Shown piece after piece: positions 1 to 6,426 of a stretch of 6,524 bases of DNA. The translations under genes were made by a program, and so were the position numbers. Origin of the DNA: Sphingobacteriaceae bacterium (lineage in GTDB: Bacteria > Bacteroidota > Bacteroidia > Sphingobacteriales > Sphingobacteriaceae). The DNA lies in NCBI GenBank assembly GCA_021740025.1, contig JAIPAN010000068.1, positions 1 to 6,524 on the forward strand, read 5' to 3'. Within the stretch, counting starts at the first letter, position 1; each line of letters begins with the position of its first letter. The notes beneath the pieces were generated by a model. The model did not search any database, was not told the origin of the DNA, and saw only the letters and a list, made by a program, of their open reading frames with translations.

Positions 1-758
1 TCTATTTTAAATTTACCAATACCTCTATTTGGGTATCAAAAAATACATTTTTAAAGTTATTTTGCACCGGAGCCATTGTTGCTGGACATTGGGTATTATT
101 TTTTTTATCTATCAAAATAGCCACTGTATCCGTTGCCTTAGTTTGCCTATCGGCACTAACGCTTTTTACAGCCATTTTAGAGCCTATATTCGAACGTAAA
201 AAAATATCGAAGCTCGAAATTATAACCGGCTTATTCATTATTACTGGTATTTACCTCATTTTTAAGTTTGAAACGGATTATACCTGGGGAATTATTTGTG
301 GCTTAGCAAGTGCCCTCTTGGCTAGCATATTTTCTATCATAAATGGCAAACAAGTAAAAAACCGACCAGCACCAATTATTGCCTTCTATGAACTTATTGG
401 AGCTTGGTTTTGGGTTTCTTTGTACCTTCTATACACCCATGGCTTTAGTGCAGACTTAGTTCTTAGCACAAACGACTTGATTTATTTGCTCATTTTGGGC
501 ACCATATGCACATCAGGGGCCTATGTGGCAGGTGTTTCTGTAATGAAAGAACTTACGGCGTTTAAAGTAGCCCTTATAACTAATTTAGAACCCATTTACG
601 GCATTATATTGGCCTTTATTATTTTCGGCAAACGGGAGCAAATGACCATTGGCTTTTATGCCGGAGCCTGCATTGTAATGAGTACCATATTTCTTTTTCC
701 AATTATTAAAAATAAGATTGAGAACAGAAGATTGCGCAAAAAAGTTCATTCTATTTAA
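1..758 (+). CDS. EamA/DMT-family permease, 5' end outside window
   Basis: This is an inner-membrane transporter of the drug/metabolite transporter superfamily (EamA repeats); the substrate cannot be told from sequence. The frame whose first full codon is at position 3 stays open from the window edge to the TAA at 756-758, giving 251 visible residues. About 50-60 residues (the first one or two helices) are probably missing, since full-length members have about 300 residues and ten helices. About eight hydrophobic helices are visible, near residues 17-37, 40-62, 70-88, 94-113, 126-146, 155-178, 187-208 and 214-236. Each of the two repeats carries the family's 'xEPI' signature: 'AILEPIFERKK' near 57-67 and 'NLEPIYGIILAFIIFGK' near 194-210. 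The tail is basic and probably cytoplasmic. An internal TTG at 318 could be read as a start but would discard the first repeat. No strong terminator follows directly. Family assignment is firm; substrate is unknown. Confidence 0.88.
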   Translation, partial: YFKFTNTSIWVSKNTFLKLFCTGAIVAGHWVLFFLSIKIATVSVALVCLSALTLFTAILEPIFERKKISKLEIITGLFIITGIYLIFKFETDYTWGIICGLASALLASIFSIINGKQVKNRPAPIIAFYELIGAWFWVSLYLLYTHGFSADLVLSTNDLIYLLILGTICTSGAYVAGVSVMKELTAFKVALITNLEPIYGIILAFIIFGKREQMTIGFYAGACIVMSTIFLFPIIKNKIENRRLRKKVHSI

Positions 759-861
759 TGAGTAATTGTAACAAGTACGTAACCCATGGGGTGGGGGATA
801 GGATTTCTGCTGCTAACTTTCGGTTTGATAAAGGGGTATATAATTACTACAATTAACTCGT

Positions 862-902
862 ATCAGTAGGGTTATATGTCCCTGATTTCAGACTGAATTT
901 TT
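862..902 (+). terminator. weak terminator-like hairpins after the permease gene
   Basis: The segment can pair as ATC/AGGG (862-864, 868-871) with CCCT/GAT (880-886), leaving a 3-nt bulge. It is followed by a short stem TTCA-gac-TGAA (TTCAG-a-CTGAA, 887-897) and TTTTT (898-902). The stems are short and lie about 105 nt past the permease stop codon, so this is only a candidate for the 3' end of that transcript. Confidence 0.22.
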
Positions 903-980
903 GGGCAATAATTTGCAAAAAAAAGAGTTTAATTAGTATACACTTTGCATAGCTTTTCAGCCTATTTGCTAAAATAATTG

Positions 981-988
981 CACCTTTG
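981..988 (+). promoter_or_regulatory. possible -7 box for the envelope-protein operon
   Basis: CACCTTTG matches the Bacteroidota -7 consensus TAnnTTTG at all fixed positions but the first. No good TTTG -33 element sits about 20 nt upstream (the nearest, 965-968, is too close). If used, transcription would begin near 995 and leave a 5' leader of roughly 150 nt of very AT-rich RNA. This is an inference from one partial match. Confidence 0.28.
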
Positions 989-1141
989 TAAAACAGCCTA
1001 TTTTATATAAATAACGTAAAAAATAGATCGAAAATATTACCTAAAAATATATTTATAATAAATTGTTAATCAGTTAATTATAAAAAATATAAAAAGTAAA
1101 GATTCAAGTAAATTAGTATTATTTACTAAAATATATAGCAA

Positions 1142-3988
1142 ATGCATGAAATAAGAATTTATAAAATGGTTAACTTATTGAAAATTAATATTTTAATACT
1201 ATTTATATTAATCATTAATTCATTTAATGCAAGTGCACAACTTTTTGATGCCGGACAGAACCCTCCGGGTTTAAAATGGAGACAAATTAATACCCAACAT
1301 TTTCAGCTTTTATACCCCGCCCTACTCGAGCTTGAAGCACAACGAATGGCCAATAGTTTAGACTACATAATTGCCCGGGTTAGCAGATCGATAAACAAAG
1401 ATCCAAAGCGCATTACCGTTATACTTCAAAACCAAACTGTGGAGTCGAATGGATTTGTGCAATTAGCCCCCCGGCATTCTGAATTTTACGCCACCCCTAG
1501 CCAAGAATTTGATTCGCAAGATTGGCTAAATAGCTTGGCGGTACACGAACTGAGGCATGTGGTGCAAATAGACAAGCTAACGGGCAGCATTCAGGCGCCG
1601 GGATTTGAATCTTTGGCCTTTGCATTCTTTGGTGTGAGCCTTCCGGCCTGGTTTTTTGAGGGAGATGCCGTACTGAGCGAAACGTTGTTAACTGAAGCCG
1701 GAAGAGGACGCCAGCCGAGCTTTAATTTATATTTAAGGGCCAATTTACTAAGCAATAAGCACTATAGCTATGGCAAGAACTACTTGGGATCGCTAAAAGA
1801 CCTCACCTCTGGCTATTATCCATTAGGTTATTTTATGGTTACCAAACTCCGCAGAGATTATGGCGATTTTATTTTAGATACCCTTCTTCGCCAAATGGCC
1901 AATCACCCATTCCGTTTTCACAATTTGAGTAAAACGAGCCAAAAACTTACCGGCTTAACAACAGAAATGTGGTATAAGGCTACTACAAACGAGCTTACAC
2001 AGCTTTGGACCAAACAATTAAATAGTGTAAAATACAATGAATATCGATCTTTAAACAAGCGTAATGCCAATTATGCAGAAGATTATTTATTGCCCCAGCG
2101 CAGTTACGCCGGGAGCATTATCGCATTAAAACATAGCAAAGCACATACCAGCCAGCTTGTACAAATAGATGAAAACGGCAAAGAAAAACTATTACTAGCT
2201 ATTGGCATACAGCAAGAACCCAATATGCATGTAATGAAGGATAAAGTAGTTTGGGACGAACTGAGAGTAGATGAACGCTATTCGAAGCGAACATTTAATG
2301 TGATTTGTGTTTTTAATTTAAAAACACATAAATACAAGCAAATTACCCATAAAACGAGGCTATTCTCCCCTGCCTTGTCGCCAAATGGTGAAAAAATTGT
2401 TGCCATTCAAGTTGATTTTAACAATAAAATGACTTTGGTAGAACTAGACGCAACAAACGGAAAAATACTAAGGCAAATCTCCAATACCGATTTCAGCATT
2501 TTACAAAGCCCTAAATACCACACCTCTGGAAACAAAATTGTGTATTTAAAAGTAACTCAACAGGGTACGGCTATTGAGGAGGTGGACATAACTACCCAAG
2601 CTATACAAGAAAAATTAGCGCCCGAAGTTTCCTTTATAGCTAGGCCCACCTATGCTGGAGATAGCATTTTGTTTAAAGCGCATTACAATGGAATCGATAA
2701 TATTTATCAGCTATCAGGAAAAGGAATTAGCCAACTTAGCACGGCTAAATTTGGTGCCTATTACCCCAGTTTTGATGAAAAGAATAAGAAAGTACTTTTT
2801 AGCAATTTTGGGCCAGCAGGGCACGATATTGCCGAATTTCAACTAGATACAGTAAAATCACAAGCCATTAGTACCATTAAAAATACCTTTGTTGAATACG
2901 CTGCTCCCTTAAAATCGCAAGATGGTGCCCCAATTGATTTTAAGCAAGTACCTCAAAACGTATTTAAATCTAATAGGTATAGCCAGGTAAAGCATGCGTT
3001 TAACTTTCACAGTTTTTTACCCATTGTAATTAACAACGAATTTACCGACGAATTGAATTTGGGTATAAAAGCTGTATCGAACAACTTGATGAATACCGTA
3101 GACTTTTACGCAGGCTACGTTTACAACCAAGGTTTAGGGAAAAGTGAATACCAGGCAGGAATCACTTATAAGGCCCTCTACCCCATTTTAAAACTCGATT
3201 TTAAAGATAGAGCCCGAAGAACGGTATATAACAACGCTCCCATTACCTGGCGTGAACAAATGAGTGAATTGAGCATAAACATACCATTTGCTTTTAATCA
3301 CCTTGATAAACACGGAACTGCGGGTATTGAAATAGCAACAAGTTATACAGCTAGAAATCAAATTTCGGGAGTACCCCAAGGCCTAACCCTAGCTAGTTCA
3401 TTGGCCTTTCCCATGCAATACAGCCTGTATATAAACCAAAATACGAGGCGAAGTACTAGAGATTTGGCACCTAGATGGGGACAGAATTTTTTAATTGCAT
3501 ACGAGCACCTCCCCTTTGACAAAAACTTAGAAGGCACACTATTAAGCACCCAAAGTTTGTTTTTTACACCCGGATTATGGCGCAACCATAGCTTTTCTGC
3601 AAGTTTTAATACCCAAACAACTAGAGGAACGGCTTATGATTACGCACTTAATATTCCAACAATAAGCGGTTACAACCAACTAATTAATACCGACCCTTTG
3701 CAGAATACACTGCTATTAGACTACCGTTTCCCCATTGCCTATCCCGATTGGGAAATTGGCAGCTTGGCTTATATCAAACGGATTAGAGCAGCTCTTTTTG
3801 CCGATTATGAGAATATAGCCGCAAACAAAGCCTTCATTCCTCGTACTTATGGCTTTGAATTACGGGCGGACGTAAATTTACTACGCTTTTACCTACCCAA
3901 CTTTAATGTGGGCGGAAAGATGATTTTCTCGAGCGACAAATCGGTTAAAAACCCGATATTCGAATTCGGTATCAATTATTCGTACTAA
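1142..3988 (+). CDS. Exported gluzincin-like peptidase/TolB-like propeller/outer-membrane barrel protein
   Basis: This 948-residue envelope protein has no gene name I recognise. Residues 1-32 form a signal peptide: basic start, hydrophobic core near 17-27, and a likely cut after 'NASAQ'. A second ATG at 1166 (Met9) gives a more typical signal peptide and may be the real start. Residues about 45-300 resemble peptidase-MA-type gluzincins, with the zinc motif HELRH at 135-139 and 'WFFEG' at 170-174, whose Glu173 is the likely third ligand. Residues about 315-590 hold repeats like TolB/PD40 propeller blades ('SPALSPNGEKIV' near 409, 'GNKIVYL' near 463, 'YYPSFDEKNKKVLFS' near 540). Residues about 615-948 are alternating beta strands ending in 'FGINYSY', an aromatic C-terminus as in outer-membrane barrels; 'YRFPI' at 861 recalls BamA-like proteins. 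So I infer an outer-membrane-anchored protein with a periplasmic or surface peptidase. Substrate and activity are unknown. The LapA-like gene follows after 1 nt. Confidence 0.82.
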   Translation: MHEIRIYKMVNLLKINILILFILIINSFNASAQLFDAGQNPPGLKWRQINTQHFQLLYPALLELEAQRMANSLDYIIARVSRSINKDPKRITVILQNQTVESNGFVQLAPRHSEFYATPSQEFDSQDWLNSLAVHELRHVVQIDKLTGSIQAPGFESLAFAFFGVSLPAWFFEGDAVLSETLLTEAGRGRQPSFNLYLRANLLSNKHYSYGKNYLGSLKDLTSGYYPLGYFMVTKLRRDYGDFILDTLLRQMANHPFRFHNLSKTSQKLTGLTTEMWYKATTNELTQLWTKQLNSVKYNEYRSLNKRNANYAEDYLLPQRSYAGSIIALKHSKAHTSQLVQIDENGKEKLLLAIGIQQEPNMHVMKDKVVWDELRVDERYSKRTFNVICVFNLKTHKYKQITHKTRLFSPALSPNGEKIVAIQVDFNNKMTLVELDATNGKILRQISNTDFSILQSPKYHTSGNKIVYLKVTQQGTAIEEVDITTQAIQEKLAPEVSFIARPTYAGDSILFKAHYNGIDNIYQLSGKGISQLSTAKFGAYYPSFDEKNKKVLFSNFGPAGHDIAEFQLDTVKSQAISTIKNTFVEYAAPLKSQDGAPIDFKQVPQNVFKSNRYSQVKHAFNFHSFLPIVINNEFTDELNLGIKAVSNNLMNTVDFYAGYVYNQGLGKSEYQAGITYKALYPILKLDFKDRARRTVYNNAPITWREQMSELSINIPFAFNHLDKHGTAGIEIATSYTARNQISGVPQGLTLASSLAFPMQYSLYINQNTRRSTRDLAPRWGQNFLIAYEHLPFDKNLEGTLLSTQSLFFTPGLWRNHSFSASFNTQTTRGTAYDYALNIPTISGYNQLINTDPLQNTLLLDYRFPIAYPDWEIGSLAYIKRIRAALFADYENIAANKAFIPRTYGFELRADVNLLRFYLPNFNVGGKMIFSSDKSVKNPIFEFGINYSY

Positions 3989-3989
3989 G

Positions 3990-4256
3990 ATGAGTGTAAA
4001 AAGTATTTTCATTATTTTGATAAGCATTGTGGCAAGCCTTGTAGCCATAAACAATACCGATGCCGTAAATTTTTGGTTTTTTGGCAACTCCAAAATTTCT
4101 AAACTAGCTATAATTGGAGGTGTTTTCTTTGCTGGATGGCTCGGAGGCTTTTTAATGGGAAAATCGGGCAATAAGCCGAAAGAAACCAGTGAATTTAAAG
4201 AATACGAGGAAGATGAGTCGGGTTTAAGCCACGAGGATAGAGAATATATCAACTAA
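3990..4256 (+). CDS. Small two-helix membrane protein, LapA/DUF1049-like
   Basis: The product has 88 residues. A hydrophobic helix spans about 5-20 and is followed by 'NNTDAVNFWFFG' (21-32), which resembles the 'N-T-x-x-V-x-f-x-f-f' signature of LapA-domain (DUF1049) proteins. A second Gly/Ala-rich helix spans about 38-57 ('FFAGWLGGFLMG'). The tail (58-88) is hydrophilic and strongly acidic, probably cytoplasmic. LapA-type proteins are inner-membrane proteins; in E. coli LapA works with LapB in controlling lipopolysaccharide synthesis, but no LapB-like TPR gene is seen here, so that role should not be assumed. The ATG lies 1 nt after the stop of the 948-residue gene, which implies co-transcription and translational coupling. 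The stop codon overlaps that of convergent ispE by 4 nt. The family call rests on pattern and topology only. Confidence 0.72.
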   Translation: MSVKSIFIILISIVASLVAINNTDAVNFWFFGNSKISKLAIIGGVFFAGWLGGFLMGKSGNKPKETSEFKEYEEDESGLSHEDREYIN

Positions 4257-5056
4257 ACACCATAGAATATCTGAGCCTCTTTTTCCAAGGCAGGCAAAAC
4301 CACTGGTTTTTCAAAAATTCCAACTACCGACGAACCACTACCCGTCATGGTTGCATACAGGGCCCCAGCTTCGTATAAAGACGATTTAAGCGCTCTTATT
4401 TGCGGATAGGCTTCGAATACGTGTTTCTCGAAATCGTTGCTTATGAAATTCTTCCACTCCGAAACGGGTTTCTGAATGCTTTCGAGCAAACTATATACGG
4501 GAGTTGCTGGTTTTACCCCTCTATAAGCTTCTGCGGTAGAAATATGCACATCAGGCGTTACTAAAACCAAATAATAAGCGCTAAAATCTAAAACGATTTC
4601 TTGAAGCTGATCGCCAATACCTGTGACAAATGCCGGTTTACTACTGATAAAGAATGGGCAATCGGCACCTAAACGGCTTGCATAAGTTTCTAATTGCTCA
4701 ACAGCTAAACCCAATTCGAACTTGTCATTCATTAATTTTAAAAAAAATGCTGCATCGGCAGAACCGCCGCCTAAACCTGCACCAATGGGTACATGCTTGT
4801 GCAAATGAATATGTACGGGCGGTAAGGAAAAATCGGCAGCAAGCAAATGATAGGCCTTTACACATAAATTACTATCGGCATTGCCTGGTATAGTTAAACC
4901 AGAAGAAGTAAAAGACAATTCATCAGCCTCAATAACCTCTAATGCATCATGCAAAAGAATAGGATAAAAGACACTCTCTAGGTTATGATAACCATCAGCA
5001 CGACGATCGGTAATAGTTAAACCGATATTAATTTTAGCGTTTGGGAAACAAATCAT
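4253..5056 (-). CDS. ispE: 4-diphosphocytidyl-2-C-methyl-D-erythritol kinase (IspE)
   Basis: This cytoplasmic GHMP-family kinase phosphorylates CDP-methylerythritol with ATP in the MEP pathway to IPP and DMAPP. The 267-residue length is slightly short of E. coli IspE (about 283). Visible signatures are 'PNAKINIGL' at 5-13, with the active-site Lys8; 'DGYHNL' at 21-26; the ATP-binding glycine loop 'PIGAGLGGGSADAA' at 90-103; 'GADCPFF' at 130-136, with catalytic Asp132; and the C-terminal GHMP motif 'MTGSGSSVVGIF' at 237-248. All key residues are present, so the enzyme should be active. The ATG (complement of 5054-5056) fits the family's N-terminus and is preceded by A-rich sequence rather than a Shine-Dalgarno site. 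The gene is divergent from thyA and convergent with the LapA-like gene, so it is probably transcribed alone. Its presence implies the organism makes isoprenoids by the MEP route. Confidence 0.96.
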   Translation of the reverse strand: MICFPNAKINIGLTITDRRADGYHNLESVFYPILLHDALEVIEADELSFTSSGLTIPGNADSNLCVKAYHLLAADFSLPPVHIHLHKHVPIGAGLGGGSADAAFFLKLMNDKFELGLAVEQLETYASRLGADCPFFISSKPAFVTGIGDQLQEIVLDFSAYYLVLVTPDVHISTAEAYRGVKPATPVYSLLESIQKPVSEWKNFISNDFEKHVFEAYPQIRALKSSLYEAGALYATMTGSGSSVVGIFEKPVVLPALEKEAQIFYGV

Positions 5057-5098
5057 TTTCTAAACATCGGTGTTTATTTATAAACAATGTTAGGATGC

Positions 5099-5106
5099 CA
5101 AAAATA
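5099..5106 (-). promoter_or_regulatory. -7 box candidate for ispE
   Basis: Read on the minus strand this is TATTTTTG, a full match to the Bacteroidota -7 consensus TAnnTTTG. It lies about 42 nt before the ispE start codon. No TTTG -33 element is visible at the expected 19-21 nt spacing, so the call rests on the -7 box and position alone. The spacer is only 82 bp, so this box lies close to whatever promoter serves thyA. Confidence 0.4.
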
Positions 5107-5124
5107 CATTTATTTTATTTGCAT

Positions 5125-5129
5125 AGGAG
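5125..5129 (+). promoter_or_regulatory. Shine-Dalgarno-like site for thyA
   Basis: AGGAG sits 9 nt before the thyA ATG at 5139, with an A-rich spacer. It supports that start codon. No comparable purine-rich site precedes the other genes in this window, in keeping with the weak use of Shine-Dalgarno pairing in Bacteroidota. Confidence 0.55.
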
Positions 5130-5138
5130 TAGAAAATA

Positions 5139-5933
5139 ATGAAAGCATATTTAGACTTGATGCAGCATGTGCTTAACGAAGGCACACAAAAACACGATCG
5201 GACGGGAACGGGTACCATTAGCGTATTTGGCTATCAAATGCGTTTTAATTTACAAGAAGGTTTTCCACTGGTAACTACCAAAAAATGCCACCTCCGTTCT
5301 ATCATACACGAACTTATTTGGTTTTTAAAAGGAGATACCAATATTGCCTATTTAAAAGAAAATGGCGTAAGCATTTGGGATGAATGGGCAGACGAAAATG
5401 GCAATTTAGGACCTGTATACGGCTCCCAATGGCGTTCTTGGCCAACAGCCAATGGCCAGCATATCGATCAAATTAAACAGGTAATCAACCAAATAAAAAC
5501 AAACCCCGATTCTCGTAGATTAATTGTTTCGGCCTGGAATGTAGGCGAAATTGAAAACATGGCGCTTCCACCTTGCCACGCTTTCTTTCAGTTTTACGTG
5601 GCCGATGGCAAATTGAGCTGTCAACTTTACCAACGTAGTGCCGATATTTTTTTAGGAGTGCCTTTTAATATAGCTTCCTATGCCTTATTAACCATGATGG
5701 TGGCACAAGTATGTGGCTTGCAAGCTGGCGATTTTGTACACACCCTTGGCGATGCGCATTTATACAACAACCACTTAGAGCAAACCCATTTGCAATTGAG
5801 CAGAGAGCCACGCCCGCTGCCTAGCATGAAACTAAACCCGAACATAAGCGATATTTTCGATTTTACGTTTGAAGACTTCACGCTAGAAAATTACGATCCA
5901 CATCCACACATTAAAGCTCCGGTAGCAATTTAA
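5139..5933 (+). CDS. thyA: Thymidylate synthase ThyA
   Basis: This cytoplasmic enzyme methylates dUMP to dTMP using 5,10-methylene-tetrahydrofolate, which is released as dihydrofolate. At 264 residues it has the same length as E. coli ThyA, and the key residues fall at the same numbers. These are Arg21 in 'DRTGTGT'; Glu58 and Trp80; the Arg126-Arg127 pair in '[11 protein letters not shown]'; catalytic Cys146 in '[12 protein letters not shown]'; Arg166, Asp169 and Asn177 in '[17 protein letters not shown]'; and His207 and Tyr209 in 'GDAHLYNNH'. The C-terminus '[10 protein letters not shown]', which closes over the active site, is complete. The ATG is supported by length and by AGGAG 9 nt upstream. 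folA begins 1 nt after the stop, so the two are surely co-transcribed: ThyA makes the dihydrofolate that FolA recycles. Nothing about this gene is unusual. Confidence 0.98.
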   Translation: MKAYLDLMQHVLNEGTQKHDRTGTGTISVFGYQMRFNLQEGFPLVTTKKCHLRSIIHELIWFLKGDTNIAYLKENGVSIWDEWADENGNLGPVYGSQWRSWPTANGQHIDQIKQVINQIKTNPDSRRLIVSAWNVGEIENMALPPCHAFFQFYVADGKLSCQLYQRSADIFLGVPFNIASYALLTMMVAQVCGLQAGDFVHTLGDAHLYNNHLEQTHLQLSREPRPLPSMKLNPNISDIFDFTFEDFTLENYDPHPHIKAPVAI

Positions 5934-5934
5934 T

Positions 5935-6426
5935 ATGGCAGCTATACTAGAACTTGTTGTGGCAGTTGATGTACAGGGTGGCATTGGTAAAAACAACCAA
6001 TTGCTTTGGCATTTACCTGCCGGTTTAAAGCATTTTAAAGAAATTACCACTGGCCATCCCATTATCATGGGGCGCAAAACGTACGATTCTATTGGAAGAG
6101 CACTTCCTAACAGACGAAATATGGTAATTAGCAGGCAGGCAGACTTGCGCATTGAAGGCGTAGAGGTAGCCGATAGTTTAAACAATGCCATTGCTTTGGT
6201 AGGCAATGAAAATAAGGCATTTATTATTGGTGGGGCCGAAATTTTTAAACAAGCCATGCCTTTCATCAGCACCATACACCTCACCATTGTACACAACAGT
6301 TTCGAAGCCGATACTTTTTTTGAAAGGCCAGCTCCGAGCACGTGGGAAGCTATTGAAACCGAAACCCATCAGGCAGACGAAAAAAATGCCTATTCATACA
6401 CGTTTATCACCTATAAAAAGCGATAA
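5935..6426 (+). CDS. folA: Dihydrofolate reductase with Gly at the usual catalytic-acid position
   Basis: Dihydrofolate reductase reduces dihydrofolate to tetrahydrofolate with NADPH, closing the thymidylate cycle with ThyA, encoded 1 nt upstream. The 163-residue length is typical (E. coli 159). Visible family features are the Met20-loop region 'GGIGKNNQLLWHLPA' at 15-29; 'HFK' at 33-35; the NADPH-binding 'IIMGRKTYDSIGRALPNR' at 43-60; 'VISR' at 64-67; 'FIIGGAEIFKQAMP' at 96-109, with the cofactor Gly-Gly pair; and 'ADTFF' at 125-129. The oddity is residue 30. In 'HLPAGLKHFK' it is Gly (GGT, 6022-6024), where nearly all chromosomal enzymes have Asp (E. coli Asp27) or Glu, the residue that helps protonate the substrate. 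The reading frame is otherwise intact and no other residue obviously replaces it. The family is certain; full catalytic competence is not. Confidence 0.95.
   Translation: MAAILELVVAVDVQGGIGKNNQLLWHLPAGLKHFKEITTGHPIIMGRKTYDSIGRALPNRRNMVISRQADLRIEGVEVADSLNNAIALVGNENKAFIIGGAEIFKQAMPFISTIHLTIVHNSFEADTFFERPAPSTWEAIETETHQADEKNAYSYTFITYKKR

Larger units (their letters stand above)
759..1141. other. 383-bp intergenic region, right part very AT-rich
   Basis: No convincing gene lies here. The left part (about 780-905) has mixed composition. It contains the palindrome CCCATGGG (783-790), a 27-codon hydrophobic reading frame from ATG 786 to TAG 867-869, and weak hairpins at 862-886 and 887-897 followed by five Ts. 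The right part (about 1000-1141) is only about 13% G+C by hand count and runs directly into the start of the large envelope gene. A small inverted repeat, TTAGTA-ttatt-TACTAA, lies at 1113-1129, about 12 nt before the start codon. The right part is most likely promoter and 5' leader; AT-rich leaders are usual in Bacteroidota. Confidence 0.6.

Noticed and set aside
2..238. 78-codon minus-strand reading frame
   Set aside because: It is opposite the EamA permease frame, whose helices and signatures are clear; the minus-strand product shows no recognisable pattern.
318..758. A 146-residue protein starting at TTG 318
   Set aside because: The frame is open back to the window edge and the upstream residues encode the rest of the first EamA repeat, so 318 is an internal codon of a longer gene.
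783..790. CCCATGGG palindrome as an operator or attachment site
   Set aside because: An 8-bp palindrome occurs often by chance; there is no integrase, repeat copy or regulator nearby to support it.
939..947. TACACTTTG as a -7 promoter box
   Set aside because: It has three bases instead of two between TA and TTTG, and the TTTG at 912-915 is at the wrong spacing for a -33 element.
3893..4252. 119-codon minus-strand frame covering the LapA-like gene
   Set aside because: It overlaps a plausible small membrane gene and the end of the 948-residue gene; its sequence looks like the antisense of hydrophobic codons and has no family signature.
5883..6341. 152-codon minus-strand frame inside folA
   Set aside because: It is antisense to an unmistakable dihydrofolate reductase and has no coherent motif.
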